NCBI GenBank assembly: GCA_022545805.1
Contig: JAKEIJ010000024.1
Span: forward strand, 1-13,342
Length of the DNA stretch: 13,342 nt
Origin: Nitrosotalea sp.
Lineage (GTDB): Archaea > Thermoproteota > Nitrososphaeria > Nitrososphaerales > Nitrosopumilaceae
Direction of reading: 5' to 3'
The number at the start of each line of letters is the position of its first letter. Position 1 is the first letter of the stretch. A program made the translations under genes and the position numbers. A model generated the notes under the pieces. The model was not told where the DNA came from. It worked only from the letters and a program-made list of their open reading frames with translations, and searched no databases. Positions 6,494 through 12,820 of this stretch are shown here, in pieces.

Positions 6494-6501
6494 ATTTAAA
6501 T
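6494..6501 (+). promoter_or_regulatory. TATA box of the ferredoxin gene
   Basis: ATTTAAAT, centred about 31 bases before the ATG at 6529. An ATG at 6510 is out of frame with the ferredoxin, and the predicted transcript would start after it, leaving only a few leader bases. Confidence 0.55.
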
Positions 6502-6528
6502 AGCAAACGATGAAAGATCAAAAACAGA

Positions 6529-6831
6529 ATGCCAATCGCAATTCTTCCAGACGTTGATGAACAGAGATGTATAGGTTGTGCACTATGTGTAGAAATCTGT
6601 ACTTCTCTTGGCCCAGACGTTCTTCGTGTAAAACCAGTAGATGGTTGGAAGAGAGGTAAAGCATTTGTATTTTATCCAGAAAGATGCATCTCAGATGGAG
6701 CATGCATTGGAGTTTGCCCAACAAAAGCAATCTTCTGGATGAGACCAATGACTTACACTCCAGGTCAACCAGTACCTCTACACAAGAACGGTATATTCGT
6801 AAAAGGCTGGGCAGAAGACGCCGCACTATAA
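6529..6831 (+). CDS. Two-cluster ferredoxin with Asp variant in the second cluster
   Basis: A cytoplasmic low-potential electron carrier of the bacterial-type 2x[4Fe-4S] family, 100 residues. The first motif is complete: C14-x2-C17-x2-C20-x3-C24. The second is C53-x2-D56-x2-C59-x3-C63-P, with Asp56 where the second Cys normally stands. By the family's crossed ligand pattern, C14, C17, C20 and C63 should hold one normal [4Fe-4S] cluster, while C53, C59, C24 and perhaps D56 hold the other. C-x2-D-x2-C is known from Pyrococcus and Sulfolobus-type ferredoxins, where the cluster is [3Fe-4S] or an Asp-ligated [4Fe-4S]. About 35 residues after the last Cys form a tail rich in Pro and aromatic residues. 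The gene is preceded by its own TATA box and a perfect inverted repeat, and is convergent with tgtA (24-base gap). The redox partner is unknown. Confidence 0.92.
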   Translation: MPIAILPDVDEQRCIGCALCVEICTSLGPDVLRVKPVDGWKRGKAFVFYPERCISDGACIGVCPTKAIFWMRPMTYTPGQPVPLHKNGIFVKGWAEDAAL

Positions 6832-6846
6832 AAGCGGAATCTATCT

Positions 6847-6865
6847 TCTTTTTTATTATTTTTTA
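6847..6865 (+). terminator. T-rich terminator after the ferredoxin gene
   Basis: CTTCTTTTTTATTATTTTTT begins about 15 bases after the ferredoxin stop and runs into the convergent 3' end of tgtA. Termination of the ferredoxin mRNA probably occurs here. Confidence 0.4.
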
Positions 6866-8370
6866 ATATTGAATAATCTTAATTTTATTTTTATTCCCTT
6901 GGAATGGAACTTTAAAAATTCATCCTTCATTGCATAGATGTTTTTGAATTTATTGTGTTTGAGAAACATGTTCCAAGTCTTGGCAAATTCTGGAAACTCA
7001 TCATGATCATAATCTGTGTCGGATATGACATAGTGAGCTGCAGGATAAATATCTGATAATTCCACTGGTATTATTCCAAGATATGGGTTGTATTGACAAA
7101 ACTGTATGTCATCAAGTTTGGCAGAAAATTTCTTTTTCAGGCTGTTATATTCTGATGATGCGTAAAATGGTCTGACTCCACCATCTGGAACAATTACTAG
7201 GGTCTTCTTTTTTGTTCTAAATTTGCGTACAAGCAAATGAAATCTCAAAACTTCGGGTCTGAATTGATCCTCTTTTGAGAATAGAAACACTGCATTATCC
7301 TTGTATCTGGGAGTAGTTTCTGTGAAAAATGATGTATTCTTGGTAAAAACTGGTATACTCTCAAATAACTTGGGATGTGCACGTGCCTTTCTTATGGTGT
7401 ATTCCCATAGTCGGCCCTCATGAATCGCCTCCTTTACCCTGTCCACTTCGGCCTTTATGGCATACAGATTATGAAGTGCGATTTTGTTAGTTCTTTCCTC
7501 TTTGTCTAGAGACGACATCTCCTTTGGTTTTATTCTGGTACAGATTTCGCAGTTGCAGGAAAAATATGCTATTTCTGAAATGTGTGCAGTACCATCCTCC
7601 ATGATGTATCTATCATGTTTTGCATACAGCATGTATGATGCAGAATCAAAGGTATCACAACCAAGGGATACTGCAAGTGGTATTGTAAGTGGATGTCCTG
7701 CCCCAAACAAATGAAGCGGAATGGAATCTGGAATGTTTTTCTTTGCAGTCATTATCATTTTGGCAAGTAATTTGTATTCATATGATTCCATAAACTCTAC
7801 TGGACTGCCTAACGCTAACATCTGAAAACCTGAATCAATGAGTGCCTTTGTTGATTTTTTAACCAGATCGGAATGTTCGCTACCCTGAATTGGTCCAACC
7901 CAAATCTGTCCATTGTCATCTCTAGTGTCCAATGTCTCTTTTGAGACTCGGAGTGTATGTTGCACATACTCTATTGCTTTCTTTTTTGACAATCCAAGTC
8001 CTGTTGGACGGTCAAGAGGAATTGCGATATCTGTCTTTATTCCTTTTTCAAAGTCTGCAATTTTTCTATAATCAACATCAATGTCACCATATTCTAGGAC
8101 TTGGTATCCTCCAGAATCTGTCATTATTGCACCGTCATAATCAATTATCTTGTGAATGCCTTGTTTTATTGCCTCATCTCCATATCTCTTCAAGGTTATG
8201 TATGCATTTGTTATGACTAGATCAAATCCCATTTCTCTTAATTTTTTAGCGGGAATTTTTTGCTTGACTGGATGAATTACTGGAACAAATGCAGGAGTTT
8301 CAATTTTACCATGATTTGTATGCAATATTCCTATTCTTCCTGCCATATCTGATTTTTTTATTTCAAACAT
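6856..8370 (-). CDS. tgtA: Archaeosine tRNA-guanine transglycosylase (TgtA), apparently without PUA domain
   Basis: Exchanges guanine-15 in the D-loop of tRNAs for preQ0, the first tRNA-bound step of archaeosine synthesis. The 504-residue protein has the TIM-barrel catalytic domain in about residues 1-345, including MTDSGGYQ (83-90, with Asp85) and GCDTFDSASY (238-246), which should hold the nucleophilic Asp (by family, the one in FDSAS). The zinc site is C272-x-C274-x2-C277 with H300. After it comes an archaeal-specific C-terminal region (about 360-504). The chain stops after a KIKLRLFNIKK end, about 70-80 residues short of the usual archaeal single-chain enzyme; no PUA domain is visible. 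The start ATG at 8370 has a weak TATA-like element 27 bases upstream, inside the 34-base gap after the Fap7-like gene, so it may be transcribed both alone and from the upstream gene. Confidence 0.95.
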   Translation of the reverse strand: MFEIKKSDMAGRIGILHTNHGKIETPAFVPVIHPVKQKIPAKKLREMGFDLVITNAYITLKRYGDEAIKQGIHKIIDYDGAIMTDSGGYQVLEYGDIDVDYRKIADFEKGIKTDIAIPLDRPTGLGLSKKKAIEYVQHTLRVSKETLDTRDDNGQIWVGPIQGSEHSDLVKKSTKALIDSGFQMLALGSPVEFMESYEYKLLAKMIMTAKKNIPDSIPLHLFGAGHPLTIPLAVSLGCDTFDSASYMLYAKHDRYIMEDGTAHISEIAYFSCNCEICTRIKPKEMSSLDKEERTNKIALHNLYAIKAEVDRVKEAIHEGRLWEYTIRKARAHPKLFESIPVFTKNTSFFTETTPRYKDNAVFLFSKEDQFRPEVLRFHLLVRKFRTKKKTLVIVPDGGVRPFYASSEYNSLKKKFSAKLDDIQFCQYNPYLGIIPVELSDIYPAAHYVISDTDYDHDEFPEFAKTWNMFLKHNKFKNIYAMKDEFLKFHSKGIKIKLRLFNIKK

Positions 8371-8393
8371 TTTACATTATAGCCAAATACGAC

Positions 8394-8401
8394 GTAATTT
8401 G
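8394..8401 (-). promoter_or_regulatory. Weak TATA-like element of tgtA
   Basis: CAAATTAC on the minus strand, centred about 27 bases before the tgtA ATG. The match to a TATA box is poor, but the spacing fits the pattern seen at the other genes. Confidence 0.3.
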
Positions 8402-8404
8402 AAT

Positions 8405-8956
8405 CTAGTATGGAAAGAATTTCTTCATGTCTCCTTTTTTGAGAACCATGTGTAGCCAGTCTATCTTATCTTCCTTTGTGCTTTTTCTCTTGAAAATTAA
8501 TTCTACCTTCTTTGCAGTGGCAGAAATTGATATATCACTTGTATCAATTTGAAATGTCTTTTTCTTACCAAATTCTCGTACTGCATCATAATATGTTATG
8601 CCTAATATCTCACTACCAAGATTTTCAAGTGATTTTTTACTTGAGTATTTTCTTTTCTTGTATATTGATTGAAGTCTATACGGACTCTTTCTTAACACAA
8701 CTGATTTTTTGACATTCTTTGAATCTATTACATATGGTGCAAGATGTCCTACTAAAATGGAATTTTCTGATGCCTTTTTATCTATTATTCTTTTTAGCTT
8801 GTTTACATCCACGTCAAGAGCATAATTATTCTTTTTAGATAATCCTTGTTCTATTGCAATCTTGTTGATATCGATAATCTCAAGATTTAGCTTCCTTGAA
8901 ACCAATTTTGCTATGGTATGCTTGCCTGTTCCAGGATTTCCTGTTATTATATTCAA
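8405..8956 (-). CDS. Fap7/AK6-like adenylate kinase or ATPase
   Basis: A small P-loop kinase of the Fap7 / hCINAP (AK6) group. In eukaryotes and archaea this group combines adenylate kinase/ATPase activity with a role in maturing the small ribosomal subunit. The 183-residue protein opens directly with the P-loop G6-N-P-G-T-G-K12-H13-T14. Further family landmarks are the helix after ALDVDVNKLKR, the strand ILVGHLAPY (67-75; the G-H lies at the place of the nucleotide-binding Asp/His loop), VVLRKSPYRLQ, and the R-x-Y-S-x-K-K lid region leading into the helix ENLGSEILG. The Walker A position after Lys is His13 instead of Ser/Thr, which normally helps bind magnesium. The C-terminal 25 residues are basic and probably extend beyond the core fold. 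It is divergent from ychF, with a 72-base shared promoter gap, and is followed by tgtA after 34 bases. Confidence 0.8.
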   Translation of the reverse strand: MNIITGNPGTGKHTIAKLVSRKLNLEIIDINKIAIEQGLSKKNNYALDVDVNKLKRIIDKKASENSILVGHLAPYVIDSKNVKKSVVLRKSPYRLQSIYKKRKYSSKKSLENLGSEILGITYYDAVREFGKKKTFQIDTSDISISATAKKVELIFKRKSTKEDKIDWLHMVLKKGDMKKFFPY

Positions 8957-8978
8957 TAAATGTCATAAATTGAATTGA

Positions 8979-8986
8979 AATTAAAC
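8979..8986 (-). promoter_or_regulatory. TATA-like element of the Fap7-like gene
   Basis: GTTTAATT on the minus strand, centred about 27 bases before the ATG at 8956. It lies within the short divergent gap shared with ychF. Confidence 0.45.
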
Positions 8987-8998
8987 GCTTTTGGAATA

Positions 8999-9006
8999 CT
9001 AATAAG
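8999..9006 (+). promoter_or_regulatory. TATA-like element of the ychF-kae1 operon
   Basis: CTAATAAG, centred about 27 bases before the ATG at 9029. It lies downstream of the possible TTG start at 8975, which supports 9029 as the true start. Confidence 0.4.
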
Positions 9007-9028
9007 AGCATATCTCGGACTCTTTTGC

Positions 9029-10222
9029 ATGCAAATTGGTCTATTAGGGAAAACTAATGTTGGCAAAACGACATTTTTTTCAGCTGCAACTCAGACAACT
9101 GCCCAGATTGGAAATTACCCATTTACAACTATTGAACCAAATGTGGGAATTGCATATGTTAAGACTGATTGTGCATGCAAACATTTTGTCATAACACACA
9201 ATCATCCATTATGTGTTAACGGAACTAGGTATATTGCAGTCAAACTAATTGATGTTGCAGGTCTTGTACCTGGGGCTCATGAAGGTAAGGGTCTTGGTAA
9301 TAAATTTCTAGATGATGCAAGGACATCTGAAGTTTTAATTCATGTAATTGATGCTTCTGGTTCTACTGATATACAGGGTCAGTCTGTTCCTGTTGGAACT
9401 CATGATCCTATGGAGGATGTCAAATTTGTTGAGGAGGAGTTTGATCAATGGATGAAACAAATACTTCAACGAGAGTGGCAAAAACTTGCTAGAGAATTAG
9501 AGAGTAAAAGCGGGAAGGTGATTCAAGCAATTTCACAGAGATTTAGTGGATTGGGAATAGATGAGTATGATGTAGAATCTGTGGTGCATACCTTGAATTT
9601 ACAATCAAAAAAACCTCATGATTGGAATGAAGATGATCTCTCCACATTTATCAAAACACTCCGAAAACGAACAAAGCCTATTATCATAGCGGCAAATAAA
9701 TCGGATGTATGTCATGATCTCAGTATCTTGGATGAGTTTAAAAAAATACACCCAACTGTTGCATGTAGCGCAGAAACTGAACTCCTTCTCAGAAAAGCTG
9801 CAAAAAATAGTATTATAGATTATCTGCCTGGCGCAAAATCATTTAAGATACAAGATGGGTTTAATCTTAATCCTCAGCAGCAAAAGGCTCTTGAATTAGC
9901 AGAAAAAGTTATGTCGAAATTAGATGGAACTGGAGTCCAACAGGTTCTTGACTATGCATGTTTTGATCTTTTACAAATGATTACAGTATTTCCTGTGGAA
10001 GATGAAACAAAACTGTGTAACAAAAATGGAGAAGTACTGCCTGATGCAAAACTTTTGCGTGTGGGTGCAACTGCAAGGGATCTAGCAAAATCCATACATC
10101 AAGATCTTGCAAAGGGATTTCTTTTTGCCATAGATGCAAAGACAAAGCAAAGAGTGGGTGCGGAACATCCGCTCAAAAATGGCGACGTCTTGAAGATTGT
10201 ATCGACTCTGAGTAGGGGATAA
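9029..10222 (+). CDS. ychF: YchF/Obg-family translation-associated GTPase, archaeal type
   Basis: A 397-residue P-loop GTPase of the universally conserved YchF branch of the Obg family, thought to act on the ribosome. I start it at ATG 9029, where MQIGLLGKTNVGKTT begins the family homology. The frame is open from a TTG at 8975, but that would add 18 non-conserved residues. Motifs: G1 GKTNVGKT (7-14), G2 Thr in NYPFTTIEP (29-37), G3 DVAGLVPG (75-82), G4 NKSD (223-226) and G5 SAE (247-249). A C-terminal TGS domain covers about 315-395. G4 is the standard guanine-specific NKxD; bacterial YchF has a changed motif and prefers ATP. The insertion between G2 and G3 has C48-x-C50 and C62, typical of the archaeal subgroup and possibly metal-binding. 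It is cotranscribed with kae1, which starts one base after its stop. Confidence 0.93.
   Translation: MQIGLLGKTNVGKTTFFSAATQTTAQIGNYPFTTIEPNVGIAYVKTDCACKHFVITHNHPLCVNGTRYIAVKLIDVAGLVPGAHEGKGLGNKFLDDARTSEVLIHVIDASGSTDIQGQSVPVGTHDPMEDVKFVEEEFDQWMKQILQREWQKLARELESKSGKVIQAISQRFSGLGIDEYDVESVVHTLNLQSKKPHDWNEDDLSTFIKTLRKRTKPIIIAANKSDVCHDLSILDEFKKIHPTVACSAETELLLRKAAKNSIIDYLPGAKSFKIQDGFNLNPQQQKALELAEKVMSKLDGTGVQQVLDYACFDLLQMITVFPVEDETKLCNKNGEVLPDAKLLRVGATARDLAKSIHQDLAKGFLFAIDAKTKQRVGAEHPLKNGDVLKIVSTLSRG
10215..10218 (+). promoter_or_regulatory. Shine-Dalgarno-like GGGG before kae1
   Basis: AGGGGAT lies just inside the ychF 3' end, five bases before the ATG of kae1. It is a partial match to the 16S anti-SD; stop-start coupling with ychF may matter as much. 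Confidence 0.3.
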
Positions 10223-10223
10223 A

Positions 10224-11207
10224 ATGCTAAGCCTTGGAATAGAGAGCACAGCTCACACATTTTCCTGTGCAGTAGTAGAAAAAAAAGGAAGACAGGGAAA
10301 AATTCTTTCTGATGTCCGAAAGATCTACAGGCCTCCGGAAGGAGAAGGAATACATCCAAGAGAGGCATCACGCCATCACGCTGAAAACTCATCACAAGTA
10401 CTTTCAGAATGTCTCAAAGAAGCTCATGTAACAATAAGTGATCTAGATGTGATATCTTATGCAGCAGGTCCAGGTCTTGGACCATGTTTGAGAATTGGCG
10501 CAGTTGTGGCAAGATCTCTCTCTTCTTATTATGATATTCCAATATATCCTGTAAATCATGCGTTAGGTCACATCGAACTTGGAAAAATGTTGACTGGAGC
10601 AAAAGATCCTTTGGTATTACTTGTCTCAGGAGGCCATACTATGATTTTGGCATTTCTTTCAAAGAAGTGGAGAGTCTTTGGTGAAACATTGGATATTACT
10701 CTGGGACAATTACTTGATCAAATTGGAAGATATTCTGGGTTTGCATCACCATGTGGCCCAAGAATTGAAGAACTTGCGTTAAAATCAACAGAGTATGTCT
10801 CATTGCCTTATGTTGTAAAGGGAAATGATGTATCATTTTCAGGTCTATTGTCTGCAACAAAACGAGTGATTCCAAAAGGAATAGAGTCAGCATGCTTCTC
10901 GTTGCAAGAAACTGCATTCTCTATGATAGGTGAGGCTACGGAAAGAGCACTCTCCTTTACAGGAAAAAAAGAACTCTTGGTTGTTGGCGGGGTTGCAGCA
11001 AACAGGAGACTGTCTAGCATACTTTCAAGCATATGTGCAAGACACAACTGCAAGTTTTTTGCAGCTCCAAAAGAATATGCTGGAGACTGTGGTTCTCAAA
11101 TATCATGGATTGGATTGTTGGAGTCATCAAAAAAACCTGGAATAGATCTGAAAGATACTTTTGTAAAGCAATCTTGGAGGCTAGACACAGTTGAAGTTCT
11201 CTATTAG
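10224..11207 (+). CDS. kae1: KEOPS subunit Kae1 (tRNA N6-threonylcarbamoyladenosine transferase)
   Basis: The catalytic KEOPS subunit that moves the threonylcarbamoyl group from TC-AMP to A37 of ANN-decoding tRNAs (t6A). The 327-residue protein has the ASKHA fold with GIESTAHT near the start (5-12), HPREASRHHAE (44-54), the iron-ligand motif N111-H112-x3-H116-I-E, VSGGHT (134-139), GETLDI (153-158) and GGVAANRRL (255-263). The last metal ligand should be Asp288 in YAGDCG; this replaces the more common TDNGA, so Asn is Cys here. Older annotation calls this family O-sialoglycoprotein endopeptidase, which is misleading. It follows ychF by one base. Its stop TAG shares bases with the stop of the opposite-strand gene at 11204. 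Bud32 is encoded 440 bases further on as a separate gene rather than as a fusion. Pcc1 and Cgi121 are not in the window. Confidence 0.95.
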   Translation: MLSLGIESTAHTFSCAVVEKKGRQGKILSDVRKIYRPPEGEGIHPREASRHHAENSSQVLSECLKEAHVTISDLDVISYAAGPGLGPCLRIGAVVARSLSSYYDIPIYPVNHALGHIELGKMLTGAKDPLVLLVSGGHTMILAFLSKKWRVFGETLDITLGQLLDQIGRYSGFASPCGPRIEELALKSTEYVSLPYVVKGNDVSFSGLLSATKRVIPKGIESACFSLQETAFSMIGEATERALSFTGKKELLVVGGVAANRRLSSILSSICARHNCKFFAAPKEYAGDCGSQISWIGLLESSKKPGIDLKDTFVKQSWRLDTVEVLY

Positions 11208-11527
11208 GTAGAATACTTGGAAATAGCTTCTTTCACGTCTTTTTCCCATTTTCCTGTATTGTATACTCCAAACTTGTAGATTTTTTCATTCTCGTTTGTT
11301 TTTATCTTTATTCGTATTTTTTTTATCAGTCTGCCTTCTTTTGCTACCTCTGTTATCTGATTGAGATTTGCTTCTAAAACCGTTTTTCCAAATTTCTTTG
11401 AAAAATCAATTATTCTACCTTCTGTCTTGTCAAAGGCAATTCTCTTATTTGTTAATGTGAGAATTCCTGGACCTAGCGAGTCTTCTGAACAATCTTCTTG
11501 TGTTATCCTCTTCTCATCTGGTTCCAT
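11204..11527 (-). CDS. Small soluble protein, possible PH/GRAM-like domain
   Basis: I cannot assign a function. The protein is 107 residues from ATG 11525-11527 (or 109 from the GTG at 11531-11533). After an acidic N-terminus it reads like a small PH or GRAM-type beta barrel: the strand GILTLTNKRIAF has the T-N-K-R-I hallmark seen in many bacterial PH and GRAM domains, followed by several beta strands and a C-terminal helix with a conserved-looking W (KWEKDVKEAI). No membrane segment is present and there is one Cys. I prefer the ATG because a TATA-like element is centred about 27-28 bases upstream, but the GTG is possible. It sits between kae1 and bud32 in opposite orientation. Its TAA overlaps the kae1 TAG in the four bases TTAG. 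Confidence 0.6.
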   Translation of the reverse strand: MEPDEKRITQEDCSEDSLGPGILTLTNKRIAFDKTEGRIIDFSKKFGKTVLEANLNQITEVAKEGRLIKKIRIKIKTNENEKIYKFGVYNTGKWEKDVKEAISKYST

Positions 11528-11550
11528 ATTCACTCGTCTTGCATCCTGTG

Positions 11551-11558
11551 TTATAATT
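11551..11558 (-). promoter_or_regulatory. TATA-like element of the PH/GRAM-like gene
   Basis: AATTATAA on the minus strand, centred about 27-28 bases before ATG 11527. It is in the 119-base divergent gap shared with bud32. Confidence 0.4.
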
Positions 11559-11615
11559 GTATTTTTACAAAATTATTATTCTAAAAACTAGTTTAATGAA
11601 ATAGCATGATTGTAA

Positions 11616-11623
11616 CTTAAATT
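11616..11623 (+). promoter_or_regulatory. TATA-like element of the bud32-rdgB operon
   Basis: CTTAAATT, centred 27-28 bases before the TTG at 11647, leaving essentially no leader and supporting the TTG start. Confidence 0.5.
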
Positions 11624-11646
11624 ATGTTTAACAGACTAGTCTTTCA

Positions 11647-12267
11647 TTGAAACTTGTAAAAAAAGGTGCAGAAGCAGATATCTATGTCACAATTTGGAAT
11701 GGACTAGATTCTATTTTAAAAATAAGGAAAAAGAAAGATTATCGGGTTCATTCGCTTGATATGCGTATACGAACACTGAGAACAATAAGGGAAGCAAAAA
11801 TGATCTCAGAGACTAAATCTTTCGGAATAACTACACCACTTGTTTATTTTGTAGATGAGAAAAAATGTGAAATATATCTACAACTCATAAAAGGAAAACT
11901 CGTTCGAGATCTTCCCTTGAATAAAATCATAAAGATATGTACAGAAATAGGCAAAATAGTTGGAACTCTTCATAAAAATGGTATAATGCACGGAGATTTG
12001 ACTACATCCAATTTCATCCTCTCTGATCAGGGATTGGTAATACTTGATTTTGGACTTTCACAAAAAACTGACAAGATAGATGATTATGCAATTGATCTTC
12101 GTTTATTCAAGGAAGTTCTAAACAGTGCGCATGCTCAGATTGTAGAAGACGCTTGGGTCTTTTTTGTACTGGGATATAGGAAAATATTGGGAAATATGCT
12201 GACAGAAAAAGTCCTAAGTCATGTTTCAGTAATAGAAAAAAGAGGCAGATATGCAAATGTTGTCTGA
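11647..12267 (+). CDS. bud32: KEOPS subunit Bud32 (small atypical kinase/ATPase)
   Basis: The PRPK-type KEOPS subunit whose ATPase activity drives t6A synthesis by Kae1. The 206-residue minimal kinase lacks most of a eukaryotic C-lobe. It opens with VKKGAEADIY (4-13), a glycine-poor P-loop typical of Bud32. The ATP Lys is probably Lys25 in ILKIRKKK. The segment TLRTIREAKMI contains the partner Glu49. The catalytic loop is H115-G-D117-L-T-T-S-N122 and the metal-binding motif is D134-F-G136. A basic C-terminal end (EKRGRY) matches the tail used for contact with the complex and tRNA. The start is TTG, chosen because it precedes the conserved N-terminus and lies at the leaderless distance from a TATA-like element. 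The last 17 bases overlap rdgB, so the two are cotranscribed. Confidence 0.94.
   Translation: MKLVKKGAEADIYVTIWNGLDSILKIRKKKDYRVHSLDMRIRTLRTIREAKMISETKSFGITTPLVYFVDEKKCEIYLQLIKGKLVRDLPLNKIIKICTEIGKIVGTLHKNGIMHGDLTTSNFILSDQGLVILDFGLSQKTDKIDDYAIDLRLFKEVLNSAHAQIVEDAWVFFVLGYRKILGNMLTEKVLSHVSVIEKRGRYANVV
12242..12245 (+). promoter_or_regulatory. Shine-Dalgarno-like site for rdgB
   Basis: GAGG ends five bases before the ATG at 12251, within the end of bud32. It favours 12251 over the in-frame ATG at 12257. Confidence 0.4.
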
Positions 12268-12820
12268 TATATTTTTTGTAAGCTCCAACAAAAACAAGTT
12301 TGAAGAGGCAAAAAGTATTGTCTCAAAGTTTGGTCTAAAACTAGAATTTCTAAAATCCCATTTGCAAGAAATTCAGGCAGATACCTTGGAAGAAATTGCT
12401 ACACATAAAGCCATGAAGGCATTTTCTATTTATTCAAAGCCTATAATCATAGAAGATGCTGGCCTTTTCATTAAATCGTTAAATGGATTTCCAGGACCCT
12501 ATTCCTCATTTGTATTTGATACTATTGGAAACAAAGGAATTTTGCGTCTTGTATCTGTGAAACGAGATGCAGTATTTAGATCAATTATTGCGTACTGTGA
12601 AAGAGATGGTGATGTGCACTTGTTTAGTGCAGATGTGTCTGGTTCCATATCTAAAAAAGAACATGGTAAACGATGGGGTTTTGATCCTATCTTTATTCCG
12701 TCAGGAAAAAACAAAACATATTCTCAACTTAAAGAAAAAAATCAAATATCGCATAGATATCTGGCATTGAAAAATTTCTCTAATTGGTATCTAAATAAGA
12801 AGAAATCCAGCGGTCAGTAA
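12251..12820 (+). CDS. rdgB: XTP/dITP diphosphatase (RdgB/HAM1 family)
   Basis: Hydrolyses deaminated purine nucleotides (ITP, dITP, XTP) to monophosphates and pyrophosphate, keeping hypoxanthine and xanthine out of DNA and RNA. At 189 residues it is of normal family length. The motifs are intact: SNKNKF (12-17, phosphate binding), the acidic stretch before EDAGL (68-72, Asp69 as probable catalytic base), the substrate loop G-F-P-G-P-Y-S (79-85), WGFDPIF (142-148) and SHR (167-169). The start is ATG 12251 with an upstream GAGG; a second in-frame ATG follows at 12257. The first 17 bases overlap bud32, which indicates translational coupling. The final 41 bases overlap the 3' end of the opposite-strand Taw1 gene, because of a short basic tail (NKKKSSGQ) beyond the core fold. 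Confidence 0.93.
   Translation: MQMLSDIFFVSSNKNKFEEAKSIVSKFGLKLEFLKSHLQEIQADTLEEIATHKAMKAFSIYSKPIIIEDAGLFIKSLNGFPGPYSSFVFDTIGNKGILRLVSVKRDAVFRSIIAYCERDGDVHLFSADVSGSISKKEHGKRWGFDPIFIPSGKNKTYSQLKEKNQISHRYLALKNFSNWYLNKKKSSGQ

Noticed and set aside
8975..9028. Longer ychF start at TTG 8975
   Set aside because: The extra 18 residues precede the universal MxIGLxGKxNVGK start of the family and lie upstream of the predicted promoter; ATG 9029 fits both.
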